From NCBI GenBank assembly GCA_045606265.1, contig JAZURO010000106.1, positions 1-12,927 of the forward strand: DNA of 12,927 nucleotides, in the 5' to 3' direction. This document shows positions 5,691 through 12,900 of this stretch, in pieces. The notes beneath the pieces are model-generated. The model was given only the letters and a program-made list of their open reading frames with translations. It did no database searches and had not been told where the DNA came from. A program made the translations under genes and the position numbers. The DNA comes from RGIG4608 sp045606265 (GTDB lineage: Bacteria > Bacillota > Clostridia > Oscillospirales > CAG-272). Positions within the stretch are counted from its first letter, which is position 1, and each line of letters begins with the position of its first letter.

Positions 5691-6869
5691 TCAATCTTCA
5701 ATATACACTTTTACTGTTCTCATTGTGGTGAGAGCTTCCTCAACAAGCTCATCAAAGGGAAGCTTGTTTTCCTCGGCAATAACCTTTTCAAGCTCCGGCT
5801 TTGTTTTGGGGTGCTTGGGTGTAAACACCGTGCAGCAGTCCTCATAGGGAAGGATGGAGGTTTCAAAAGCGCCGATTTTTCTTGAAATCTGCACAATTTC
5901 TTCCTTATCCATACCAATGCAGGGACGGAAAACGGGAATTTCCGCAACTGCGTCGGTTACACCTATTGCCTGCATAGTCTGGCTTGCAACCTGACCTACG
6001 CTTTCGCCCGTGATAAGTGCGCCGCAGTTATATTTTTTTGCAACTATGTTTGCAAGAGCGACCATATATCTTCTTAAAAGCAGTGTGAAATATTCCTCGT
6101 TACAGTGTTTCACAAGCTCTTCCTGTATATGAGTGAGTGAAATTATATGCACGTATATCTCGCCCGAGTAGTCGGAAACTATCTTTGCAAGATCAAGCAC
6201 CTTTTGAAGCGCCCTTTCGCTTGTGTAAGGGAAGGATTCAAAATGCACCGCCTCGAGCTTAACACCTCGTTTTGCCATCATATAACCTGCAACAGGGGAG
6301 TCAATTCCACCCGAGAGGAGCAAAAGACCTTTTCCGTTCGTTCCGACGGGCATACCGCCCGCACCCTTGTGATGACCTGCGTATATGTAGGCGGCACGTT
6401 CACGAACCTCGACCTTGACGGTAACATCGGGGTTTTTCACATCAACCTTAACTTTTGGATTAGCTTCAAGCAGCACTCCGCCGATCTCACGGGAGAGCCC
6501 CATAGAATCAAGCGGGAAGGTCTTGTCACTTCTTTTCGCCTCAACCTTGAAGGTCTTATATTTCCTTATTTCGGGAACTATAAATTCTCTTGCTGCCTGC
6601 GATATTGAATCAAGTGATTTTTCGCAAACGTAAGCACGGGCAATGGCAACGATGCCAAAAACCTTTTGTGCCTCGGCAAGCATCGCATCCATATCGCAAA
6701 ACTCGTCAAGCGGCTCTATATAGACAGTGCTTTGCGCACGCAAAATTTCAAAATTACCGCATTTTTTTGCTCTTTTGCGCAACTGATTGCAAAGCATATC
6801 CTCAAAATACGCACGGTTTGCTCCCTTTAATACAATTTCGCCGTATTTACAAAGCAAAACTTCGTTCAT
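5691..6869 (-). CDS. thiI: tRNA 4-thiouridine synthase ThiI
   Basis: Adenylates and thiolates U8 of tRNA to 4-thiouridine, with sulfur from a cysteine desulfurase; some homologues also feed thiazole synthesis for thiamine. The 392 residues contain an N-terminal ferredoxin-like region (1-55), a THUMP RNA-binding domain (about 60-165) and a PP-loop ATPase domain with SGGIDSP at 186-192. A Cys-Cys pair (345-346, in PYEDCC) sits where the family has its conserved catalytic cysteine. There is no C-terminal rhodanese domain, as is usual outside the enterobacteria. The sulfur carrier is thus probably a dedicated cysteine desulfurase encoded elsewhere; none is adjacent. AAAGGA nine to ten bases upstream fixes the ATG. 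The start is 14 bp after the radC stop, so this is an operon. Confidence 0.94.
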   Translation of the reverse strand: MNEVLLCKYGEIVLKGANRAYFEDMLCNQLRKRAKKCGNFEILRAQSTVYIEPLDEFCDMDAMLAEAQKVFGIVAIARAYVCEKSLDSISQAAREFIVPEIRKYKTFKVEAKRSDKTFPLDSMGLSREIGGVLLEANPKVKVDVKNPDVTVKVEVRERAAYIYAGHHKGAGGMPVGTNGKGLLLLSGGIDSPVAGYMMAKRGVKLEAVHFESFPYTSERALQKVLDLAKIVSDYSGEIYVHIISLTHIQEELVKHCNEEYFTLLLRRYMVALANIVAKKYNCGALITGESVGQVASQTMQAIGVTDAVAEIPVFRPCIGMDKEEIVQISRKIGAFETSILPYEDCCTVFTPKHPKTKPELEKVIAEENKLPFDELVEEALTTMRTVKVYIED

Positions 6870-6883
6870 TTGTATCTATCCTT

Positions 6884-7621
6884 TCAATTATCATTCTTTT
6901 CTATTTCATAAAATCTGTCAATGTTTACGCGGTCGCTTATACTTTGCACCGTTCTGACGTTTTTAAGGACCGTATTGAAGCCCACGTTGTCAACTATTAT
7001 ATGCTCAACAAGATTTATCCCAAGCATATCAAGCTCACGTTCAAGCAGAGAAGTGAAATTCACGTCAGCAACCGATGCTTCAACTCCGCCCTTGGGATGA
7101 TTGTGAAACAAAATCACCGAGCTTGCCCTCTTTACAATACAAAGCTCAATAATATTCCTTATAAGCGGTTTCACTTCGTCAATCTCACCCACCGAAACAA
7201 GACAGGTGTCAATCACGTTAAGCGAATTGTCGGTAAAAGTGGCATAAACCATCTCTCTTAACGAGCCAACTATCCTGTTTCTGCCATAATCGACCGCCTT
7301 TGTAAGCGTTTCGATTTGCTTGGGCTCGCTCTGCTTTTCCTCAACGTATCTTTTAGCCATAGTCAGTATGAGCTTTATCAGAACTGCCGATTCTTCACCT
7401 ATCCCACGGATCTGTTTCAGCTCGTCTATGCTCGCTTCTGCCAATTTTTCCACCGTTCCGAATCTCTCACAGAGCTTATGCGCAATTTCATTGGTGTTTT
7501 TGCGTGGAATCGCATAAAAGAGGAGCAATTCCATAAGCTCGTGGTCTGCAAAGCCCTCTCCGTTGGCTAGCGCAAATCTTCTCTTGTGCCTTTTTCTGTG
7601 CTTTGCGTGTTGTTCAGTCAT
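6884..7621 (-). CDS. radC: RadC family JAB/MPN-domain protein
   Basis: A UPF0758/RadC protein. Its early link to DNA repair is doubtful and the biochemical role is not settled. An N-terminal helix-hairpin-helix-like segment (IRGIGEESAVLIKLI, 71-85) precedes a metalloprotease-like JAB domain. The JAMM signature is complete: E146, then H173-N-H175 and D186 ten residues after the second histidine. The common HNHPSGDP stretch is HNHPKGGV here. The 245-residue length is typical. The ATG follows the gdhA stop by one base (TGATATG) with only a poor Shine-Dalgarno inside gdhA, so translation is probably coupled to gdhA. The basic N terminus (HAKHRKRHKRRF) could contact nucleic acid. Confidence 0.9.
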   Translation of the reverse strand: MTEQHAKHRKRHKRRFALANGEGFADHELMELLLFYAIPRKNTNEIAHKLCERFGTVEKLAEASIDELKQIRGIGEESAVLIKLILTMAKRYVEEKQSEPKQIETLTKAVDYGRNRIVGSLREMVYATFTDNSLNVIDTCLVSVGEIDEVKPLIRNIIELCIVKRASSVILFHNHPKGGVEASVADVNFTSLLERELDMLGINLVEHIIVDNVGFNTVLKNVRTVQSISDRVNIDRFYEIEKNDN

Positions 7622-7622
7622 A

Positions 7623-8969
7623 TCAAACCACGCCCTGCGCCTTCATAGCTTCAGCCACCTTCAAAAAGCCCGCAATATTTGCGCCCGCCGCAAGATTTCC
7701 GCCAAATCCGTATTCGCCTGCGGATTCAGAGCAGCTCTTGTAAATGTTTTTCATTATTTGACGCAATTTTGAATCCACTTCTTCAAAAGTCCAGGAGTAT
7801 CTCATAGAGTTCTGGCTCATTTCAAGCGCGCTTGTTGCCACACCGCCTGCGTTTGCTGCCTTTGCCGGAGCAAAAAGCACTCCGTTTGCAAGGAAATGGG
7901 CGATCGCTTCGGGTGTTGATGGCATATTTGCGCCTTCTGCAACCACCGTACAACCATTCTTCACAAGCGCTCTTGCGCCTTCTATGTCAAGCTCGTTCTG
8001 GGTTGCGCAGGGAAGGGCGATATCGCAGGGAACTGTCCATATATTCTTACAGCCCACACGGTAGAAGGCATTTTCACGCTCCACAGCATATTCGCTTATT
8101 CTTTCGCGCTTTATCTCTTTAATTTCTTTCATAAGGGACAGGTCGATTCCGTCCTCATCATATACGTAACCGCAAGAATCGCTCATTGCAACCACCAAAG
8201 CGCCAAGCTCTGTTGCCTTTTGTGCCGCATAAAGAGCCACGTTGCCCGAGCCGGAGATAACAACTCTTGCTCCCATAAAGGTTTTGCCGTTGTCACGGAG
8301 CATCTCGTCCGCAAAATAGCAAAGTCCAAAGCCCGTCGCTTCTTTTCTTGCAAGCGAGCCGCCGTAGGTAAGTCCCTTACCCGTCAAAACGCCCGTGTAT
8401 TCATCCTTTATGCGCTTATATTGGCCGAACATATAGCCGATCTCTCTTGCGCCGACACCAATATCTCCTGCGGGAACGTCCGTATCTGCACCGATATATT
8501 TTGAAAGCTCCGTCATAAAGCTCTGACAAAAGCGCATAATCTCATTGTCGCTCTTGCCCTTGGGATCAAAATCCGAGCCGCCCTTTCCGCCGCCGATCGG
8601 AAGTCCCGTCAGTGAGTTTTTGAACGTTTGCTCAAATCCCAAAAACTTGATAATACTCTCGTTTACCGACGGATGAAAACGAAGTCCGCCTTTATATGGG
8701 CCTATCGCACTGTTAAACTGCACTCTGAATCCTCGGTTGACCTGCACGTTTCCGTTATCGTCGATCCAAGGAACACGGAATTTTATAACTCGCTCCGGCT
8801 CGACCATCATATCAAGCACACCGCACTTTATATATTCGGGGTGTTTTTCGATAACGGGCTCAAGGGATTCAAGAACCTCACAAACCGCCTGATGAAATTC
8901 ACTTTCACCCGGGTTGCGTTTTTTAACGTCTTCTATCAATTTATTAATGTATTCGTTGGTAATTGCCAT
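7623..8969 (-). CDS. gdhA: NADP-type glutamate dehydrogenase
   Basis: Catalyses reversible reductive amination of 2-oxoglutarate to glutamate, a main ammonia-assimilation route in anaerobic Clostridia. The 448 residues match the hexameric small-GDH family. The substrate region has RFHPSVN (97-103) and PIGGGKGGSDF (124-134) with the conserved active-site lysine K129. GDIGVGAREIGYMFG (168-182) follows. The nucleotide-binding Rossmann loop is GSGNVA (240-245). NADP preference is inferred from resemblance to the assimilatory subfamily, not from a decisive residue. A strong GGGAGG stands six bases before the ATG. It is the first gene of the gdhA-radC-thiI-rsmG transcript and is driven by a perfect consensus promoter, consistent with high expression. 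Confidence 0.96.
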   Translation of the reverse strand: MAITNEYINKLIEDVKKRNPGESEFHQAVCEVLESLEPVIEKHPEYIKCGVLDMMVEPERVIKFRVPWIDDNGNVQVNRGFRVQFNSAIGPYKGGLRFHPSVNESIIKFLGFEQTFKNSLTGLPIGGGKGGSDFDPKGKSDNEIMRFCQSFMTELSKYIGADTDVPAGDIGVGAREIGYMFGQYKRIKDEYTGVLTGKGLTYGGSLARKEATGFGLCYFADEMLRDNGKTFMGARVVISGSGNVALYAAQKATELGALVVAMSDSCGYVYDEDGIDLSLMKEIKEIKRERISEYAVERENAFYRVGCKNIWTVPCDIALPCATQNELDIEGARALVKNGCTVVAEGANMPSTPEAIAHFLANGVLFAPAKAANAGGVATSALEMSQNSMRYSWTFEEVDSKLRQIMKNIYKSCSESAGEYGFGGNLAAGANIAGFLKVAEAMKAQGVV

Positions 8970-9023
8970 AGGAAGCCTCCCGACACTGTTTTTTTATCAT
9001 TATATTTATATAAAAGCTGATTA

Positions 9024-9052
9024 ATTATATCAAAAGTGATATTTTTTGTCAA
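9024..9052 (-). promoter_or_regulatory. gdhA operon promoter, perfect consensus
   Basis: Minus-strand TTGACA (9047-9052), a 17-bp spacer and TATAAT (9024-9029): full identity to the sigma-70/sigma-A consensus. Start is expected near 9017, giving a leader of about 48 nt up to the gdhA ATG. Confidence 0.9.
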
Positions 9053-9060
9053 GCCAATGC

Positions 9061-9089
9061 ATATTGCTTGCCTGCTTTGCCTGCAATAT
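9061..9089. repeat. inverted repeat between the TPR gene and the gdhA promoter
   Basis: ATATTGC (9061-9067) pairs with GCAATAT (9083-9089) around a 15-base loop. It overlaps the stop of the upstream TPR gene and ends 8 bp from the gdhA -35. There is no immediate U tract, so a terminator role is weak. An operator or an upstream regulatory site for gdhA is the other option. Confidence 0.4.
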
Positions 9090-9862
9090 CAGGATTTTTC
9101 AATCAAATCAATAAAATCCTTTGAGAGCTTTGCCTTATACATTTTTGGGGCAAATTCAATAATCTCCTCAAAGCCCTGCTTAGCCATATCGAGCTTGCCG
9201 AGCTTGTAGAGCGAAACCGCACGGTAAAAGCTCACGTTTATCTTTGTCAAATTGTGATTCTGTTTTTTGGTGTCAAGCTCTTTAAGGTCAATATCGCAAA
9301 CGTCAACAACGTATTCAAAGTCATCGTCTGCAAATGCGTCGAATTTATCAAAAACGGTAAATCCGTTCAAGGTTATCTGATATTTTGGGTTATCCCTTTT
9401 CAGCTTTTCAAACTTTTTGAAAACAGAAGGCAATTTATCGTATTCACCGCGTTCAAAATAAACGTATCCCAAGCGATAAAGATTGTTGCCTATGTCAATG
9501 GGATTGTTGGTTTTTTGCTCAATTTCTTCAACGAGCGAGAGAATTTCATCGTGCTTTCCACTTGACATATAGTAGAGCATCTTGTGTCTTGTGGATTTTT
9601 TCAACACGCCAAGGGACAATATCTCACCGAATTTTTCGGGGTCAAGCTCTTCATATATGACGCTGTCGATCTCGCTTTTACGAACCTTCTCTATGGACGT
9701 TCTGAGAGTTGATGCAAGCACTACAATGCCTATCATAGCAATAAAAACGCTGTATTTTATGGCAAAAACGAGTCCCGCAAGCGCTAAAAGATACAGAAGC
9801 ACAACAAGTGCGCATTTTAATCTGTAAGAATTGACTGTTTGTTTTGCTGTTTTGTTTTTCAT
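9089..9862 (-). CDS. membrane-anchored TPR-like protein, function unknown
   Basis: I do not recognise a named family. The 257-residue protein has a lysine-rich N terminus, then two adjacent hydrophobic segments (about 16-35 and 37-55) forming a membrane hairpin. The rest is a soluble, probably cytosolic, helical domain. At least two stretches look like tetratricopeptide repeats: NLYRLGYVYFERGEYDK (127-143) and FYRAVSLYKLGKLDMAKQGF (212-231), each with the small and aromatic residue spacing of a TPR helix pair and with FAP near the end of the second. Such domains usually mount protein partners. AGAGAGG eight bases upstream supports the ATG. It starts 28 bp after the SdpR-type repressor gene, so the two are probably co-transcribed and the repressor is likely to control it. 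Confidence 0.75.
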   Translation of the reverse strand: MKNKTAKQTVNSYRLKCALVVLLYLLALAGLVFAIKYSVFIAMIGIVVLASTLRTSIEKVRKSEIDSVIYEELDPEKFGEILSLGVLKKSTRHKMLYYMSSGKHDEILSLVEEIEQKTNNPIDIGNNLYRLGYVYFERGEYDKLPSVFKKFEKLKRDNPKYQITLNGFTVFDKFDAFADDDFEYVVDVCDIDLKELDTKKQNHNLTKINVSFYRAVSLYKLGKLDMAKQGFEEIIEFAPKMYKAKLSKDFIDLIEKS

Positions 9863-9878
9863 AATAATAACCTCTCTT

Positions 9879-9904
9879 TATAATTCTTCCTTATAATTCT
9901 TCCT
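9879..9904. repeat. 13-bp tandem duplication across the repressor stop codon
   Basis: TATAATTCTTCCT occurs twice back to back (9879-9891 and 9892-9904). One unit encodes the last residues and stop of the repressor; the other repeats them just after the stop, in the gap before the TPR gene. Confidence 0.85.
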
Positions 9905-10157
9905 TTGAAAATTCACGAACCCAGTCGTCAAGATCGACAAAGGGCTCACGCCTCATCTCATAAACTATGAATTTTCCCTCTCGGCGTGTTTCAACCAGCT
10001 CCGCATCCCTCAGCACCGCAAGATGACGGGATATTGCGGGGGGCGAAACGTCAAATCGCTCAGCAATTTCGCCTGCCGTTTTGCTGCCGTTTTTCAGCAT
10101 TTTCAGTATTTCTCTGCGCGTTGGATCGCAAAGGGCAAAAAGTGTTTGTTGTATCAT
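9891..10157 (-). CDS. ArsR/SdpR-type winged-helix repressor
   Basis: An 88-residue winged helix-turn-helix DNA-binding protein. DPTRREILKML (11-21) is the family's N-terminal helix. The recognition region is TAGEIAERFDVSPPAISRHLAVLRDAELV (27-55), and REGKFIVYEM (59-68) is the beta wing. It lacks the ELCVCDL-type metal site, and its only cysteine is C10. It therefore resembles the SdpR autorepressor branch rather than metal sensors. The frame stays open for 96 more codons upstream, but AAAGG seven bases before this ATG and homology at the very N terminus favour the short form, and the promoter lies inside the longer version. It precedes a membrane TPR gene by 28 bp and is divergent from the YitT-family gene. 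Confidence 0.9.
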   Translation of the reverse strand: MIQQTLFALCDPTRREILKMLKNGSKTAGEIAERFDVSPPAISRHLAVLRDAELVETRREGKFIVYEMRREPFVDLDDWVREFSKEEL

Positions 10158-10206
10158 TTTTTCACCTTTCAAATAAATATCGTTTTTTGAATAAAGGTAA
10201 ACACAA

Positions 10207-10228
10207 TTAACAATTAAGTTAAGTGTTA
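10207..10228. promoter_or_regulatory. candidate operator of the SdpR-type repressor
   Basis: TTAAC (10207-10211) and GTTAA (10224-10228) form an inverted repeat with a nested TTAAGTTAA at 10214-10222. It covers the predicted start point (near 10228) of the repressor transcript, the usual place for autorepression. It is A+T-rich, so the symmetry is only suggestive. Confidence 0.45.
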
Positions 10229-10233
10229 AATGT

Positions 10234-10262
10234 ATTATATCACAACGCACAAAATATGTCAA
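10234..10262 (-). promoter_or_regulatory. repressor-TPR operon promoter, perfect consensus
   Basis: Minus-strand TTGACA (10257-10262), a 17-bp spacer and TATAAT (10234-10239). A full-consensus promoter in front of a repressor gene fits strong expression that is held down by autorepression. Confidence 0.88.
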
Positions 10263-10316
10263 TCGCAATCGCAAGAAAAAATAATAAAAATTCTCGAAAA
10301 ATATCAAAAATAAGGA

Positions 10317-10345
10317 TTGACTGTTTGGCATATTTGTTGTATAAT
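10317..10345 (+). promoter_or_regulatory. promoter of the YitT-family gene
   Basis: TTGACT (10317-10322), a 17-bp spacer and TATAAT (10340-10345): one mismatch to consensus. Start is near 10352, giving a leader of about 74 nt. The -35 elements of the two divergent promoters are 54 bp apart. Confidence 0.88.
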
Positions 10346-10425
10346 CTATATCGCACAATATGTGTTTGTTTTTATTTCTCTCCCTTTTTGCAGGGCAAAA
10401 ACGGAGTGATTTTTCAGAGGAAATT

Positions 10426-11280
10426 ATGATAAAGATTAAATTCAAGGATTGGATGTATATGAACGCAGGAATAGTCCTTATCGCCTGCGCAACCTACTTC
10501 TTTTTGGTTCCCAACAGATTTGTAACGGGCGGAATGACGGGTCTTGCAACAATTCTCGGCACAATTACGGCACCCGCATTTACAACGTCGCAATGGCTTG
10601 TCTGTCTCAACGTTTTTATGCTTATTATCGGGTTTATTTTTCTCGGCAAAAAGACAGGCATCTGGACGGTATATTGCAGTCTTGGTTATTCCTCGCTTAT
10701 GCTTCTTTTTGAGAGGATAGTTCCGCTTGAAGCCCCTCTTACGGATGAGAGCTTTATGGAGCTTTGTATAGGCATTCTCATCTATGCTGTCGGAACAGCC
10801 GTAATCTTCTATGCAGGTGCATCAAGCGGCGGTATGGATATTATGGCGCTCATAATTCAAAAATATGCCAAAATAGACGTTGGCAGAGCAGTGTTCTCTG
10901 TAAACGTATTTATCGCCTGCGGTTCACTCTTCTTTATTCCCGGAATTGAGAGAGGAATGCTTTCGCTCGTCGGCTTGTTTGCCAACTCGTTCATTATTGA
11001 TATTGTAATTGATAACTTCCATTCGTGCAAGTATTTTGTGGTTATCACCGACAAAACCGAGCTTGTTTCGGAATATATTATGAGCCAGCTCCATCACGGT
11101 GTAACCGTTACGGACGCAATCGGAGCATACACTCAGACCAAAAAGGGAATGATACACACGGTTTGCCGTCGATATGAGGCAATAAAGCTCCGTGCGGCCA
11201 TCAAGAAAATTGATGAAAATGCCTTTATCGTTGTTACAACAAGTAATGAAATTATCGGTAAGGGATTCAGAAGCGTTTAA
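10426..11280 (+). CDS. YitT family membrane protein (DUF161 + DUF2179)
   Basis: A polytopic membrane protein of unknown substrate, 284 residues from this start. About six hydrophobic segments are visible (12-29, 56-75, 79-98, 112-134, 153-172, 178-195). NRFVTGGMTGL (30-40) and GASSGGMDIMAL (131-142) are the glycine-rich repeats typical of YitT proteins. A cytosolic DUF2179 domain follows (about 200-280, with HHGVTVTDAIGAYT at 223-236). The frame is open 22 codons further up, but AGAGGAA directly before this ATG and the promoter at 10317-10345 favour the short form; the longer one would begin within a few bases of the transcription start. It stands alone on its strand and ends at a terminator shared with the exonuclease gene. 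Confidence 0.92.
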   Translation: MIKIKFKDWMYMNAGIVLIACATYFFLVPNRFVTGGMTGLATILGTITAPAFTTSQWLVCLNVFMLIIGFIFLGKKTGIWTVYCSLGYSSLMLLFERIVPLEAPLTDESFMELCIGILIYAVGTAVIFYAGASSGGMDIMALIIQKYAKIDVGRAVFSVNVFIACGSLFFIPGIERGMLSLVGLFANSFIIDIVIDNFHSCKYFVVITDKTELVSEYIMSQLHHGVTVTDAIGAYTQTKKGMIHTVCRRYEAIKLRAAIKKIDENAFIVVTTSNEIIGKGFRSV

Positions 11281-11293
11281 TATTGCAAAAATA

Positions 11294-11319
11294 AAAAGAG
11301 GAGCTTTTGCTCCTCTTTT
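11294..11319. terminator. bidirectional intrinsic terminator
   Basis: Stem AAAAGAGGAGC (11294-11304) / GCTCCTCTTTT (11309-11319) with a TTTT loop. T-rich tails follow in both directions: TTTTGTTGTTTG on plus and TTTTTATTTTTG on minus. It lies in the 47-bp gap between two convergent genes and serves both. Confidence 0.93.
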
Positions 11320-11327
11320 GTTGTTTG

Positions 11328-12410
11328 TTAATCGATATAGAAATTGGGGAAAAGTCGCTCCCAAACCTTGCGGCAACCGTAGGTGTCGGCAATCGAAGAG
11401 TGTGCAACGCCTTCCCAGTCGATATTGAAGCAAGCCATAGCATCAGTCAATGACGCGTGAACAAGCTCGGGATGATTTTCGTGCATATATCTTACGTATT
11501 CAAATGCGCAGCAACGGATCTTCGATTTAAGAGCCAGGCGTTCCTGCTCGGTTTCATAGATATATTTGATGTGTGAATAGTCGGTTGATACTCCGTATGC
11601 GATAATGTTATCGGCTTTTGCAAAAATTTTCTTGATTTCGGGAGTAAGCTCTTCAAGGGTGGGCGACTCCTGCACCATTTCGGGAGTGATTCCGTGAATT
11701 TTTTCGGTCTTTTTCCACTTGCTTGTGTGGGTGGGCTTAACAAAGGTGTTCATAACCAATTTGCCATTACCGTCAACGATCGAAATTGAGATAATCTCAT
11801 CTCTGTCGTAAAATCCGGTTAGCTCAAGGTCGAAAAACAGAACGTTTTCACGTTTCATACCAAAATGCTGGGCACGGTATGCGTTGCCTATCTCTCTTCT
11901 TTCGGCAAGGTCAATGGCATAACAGCTTTCGCAAAGCTTTTTCTTGAACCTCGGATGCTTTCCGCACTTAACGCACATAAGCGGCTGACGGATACAGGTT
12001 TTTTTGTCAAAGAAATAGGTTTTCGTTCCGTCCTTTTTAAGTGAAAATCCAACGGGCTCCTCTACGGGTTCATAATAAATCTGAGCCAAGCGCTCCTTTG
12101 TGAAAAAGCCGTATGAAGCAGCGCGGCGGGTGCTCATTCTCTCAATAATCGTACCTGATGGAAGCACCTCTATCTGCTCTTTTGAATAAGTGAAATGCCA
12201 ATCGTCAATATCCGCCTCCTCGACCGTGTCGGGGCTGAAATAGAAAATAACCGTTTCGTCGGCATTTTCCCTGAATGCGCAGGGAAGTGCGGTGGATTTA
12301 AGATGGTATTTTTTAAGTTCGGCACGCGTAAGATACTGTTTTGTTCTTGCTGCCTCGTCCGTTATGGCGGGAATAATCACGCCCGGGCGCAATTGTAAAG
12401 TAGTTCTCAA
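11328..12410 (-). CDS. DEDDh 3'-5' exonuclease with zinc-ribbon-like module
   Basis: A probable nuclease of the DNA polymerase III epsilon / RNase T superfamily, 360 residues from this start. The exonuclease domain spans about 189-350. Exo I is FFDLELTGF (D194, E196), Exo II AYGVSTDYSHI (D277), and Exo III HSSIAD (H337, D342), so all acidic residues and the histidine are present. Ahead of it is a four-cysteine knuckle, C146-x2-C149-x10-C160-x2-C163, likely to bind zinc. Residues 1-140 match no domain I know. Start choice: the frame has an ATG at 12491, but that lies inside the -35 of a good promoter. TTG at 12410 has GGAG seven bases upstream and a sensible leader, so a TTG start is preferred. 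Substrate, DNA or RNA, is not deducible. Confidence 0.88.
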   Translation of the reverse strand: MRTTLQLRPGVIIPAITDEAARTKQYLTRAELKKYHLKSTALPCAFRENADETVIFYFSPDTVEEADIDDWHFTYSKEQIEVLPSGTIIERMSTRRAASYGFFTKERLAQIYYEPVEEPVGFSLKKDGTKTYFFDKKTCIRQPLMCVKCGKHPRFKKKLCESCYAIDLAERREIGNAYRAQHFGMKRENVLFFDLELTGFYDRDEIISISIVDGNGKLVMNTFVKPTHTSKWKKTEKIHGITPEMVQESPTLEELTPEIKKIFAKADNIIAYGVSTDYSHIKYIYETEQERLALKSKIRCCAFEYVRYMHENHPELVHASLTDAMACFNIDWEGVAHSSIADTYGCRKVWERLFPNFYID

Positions 12411-12462
12411 AATAAATCTCCATATATATAAAAATATAAAATATCTAAAAGCACTAAAAGTT

Positions 12463-12491
12463 AGTATAACATAAAAAGCGCATTTTTTCAA
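12463..12491 (-). promoter_or_regulatory. exonuclease gene promoter
   Basis: Minus-strand TTGAAA (12486-12491), a 17-bp spacer and TATACT (12463-12468). Start is near 12456, giving a leader of about 46 nt to the TTG codon. This argues against translation from the upstream in-frame ATG. Confidence 0.8.
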
Positions 12492-12567
12492 TAGTGTTCA
12501 TAAAAAATATTGAATAAAAATTCAAAATTTATTTTTTGGTATAAATTTTATTTTTTTGCGCACAATA

Positions 12568-12596
12568 TTGACAAGCAGATTTTTTCTGCAAATGAT
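12568..12596 (+). promoter_or_regulatory. promoter of the DUF378 gene, hairpin in the spacer
   Basis: TTGACA (12568-12573) is a perfect -35. At 17 bp the -10 is AATGAT (12591-12596), 4 of 6 matches. The spacer contains an inverted repeat GCAGA (12575-12579) / TCTGC (12585-12589), a possible operator. The weak -10 with a perfect -35 fits a regulated promoter. Confidence 0.55.
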
Positions 12597-12634
12597 ATGA
12601 ATATATTAATATGTTTATATTCGGAGGTCAAGTT

Positions 12635-12847
12635 ATGATTATTGATAAAATTGCGCTGATTTTGACTATTGTCGGCGCACTGAACTGGGGTAGCATCGGT
12701 CTGTTCAGCTTTGATATCGTTGCCTGGATCGGTGGCGGCCCTGCCGCCCTCATCAGCCGCATCATCTATTCCGTCGTTGCTCTTGCCGGAATCTGGTGCA
12801 TTTCTCTTTTGTTCCGCGATACCGAAGTTGAGTCTGACCGCGCTTAA
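12635..12847 (+). CDS. DUF378 family small membrane protein
   Basis: A 70-residue protein with two hydrophobic segments (about 5-23 and 47-66) joined by a short glycine-rich loop. IVGALNWGSIGLF (11-23) and SRIIYSVVALAGIW (45-58) are the two conserved blocks of DUF378. Members are widespread in Clostridia and other bacteria and have no known function. The ATG is chosen over an in-frame one eight codons upstream because GGAGG lies seven bases before it. It has its own promoter and terminator, so it is monocistronic. Confidence 0.92.
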   Translation: MIIDKIALILTIVGALNWGSIGLFSFDIVAWIGGGPAALISRIIYSVVALAGIWCISLLFRDTEVESDRA

Positions 12848-12863
12848 TCCCGTCAATATGCAC

Positions 12864-12900
12864 GAAAAAGGAAGCAAACGCTTCCTTTTTCTTTGTTAAT
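12864..12900 (+). terminator. intrinsic terminator of the DUF378 gene
   Basis: Stem GAAAAAGGAAGC (12864-12875) / GCTTCCTTTTTC (12880-12891) with an AAAC loop, then TTTG. It begins 17 bp past the stop. Nothing recognisable follows to the end of the window. Confidence 0.92.

Noticed and set aside
6103..6113. TGTTTCACAAG in thiI, resembling a parS half
   Set aside because: Only the left half matches, and it is within conserved coding sequence.
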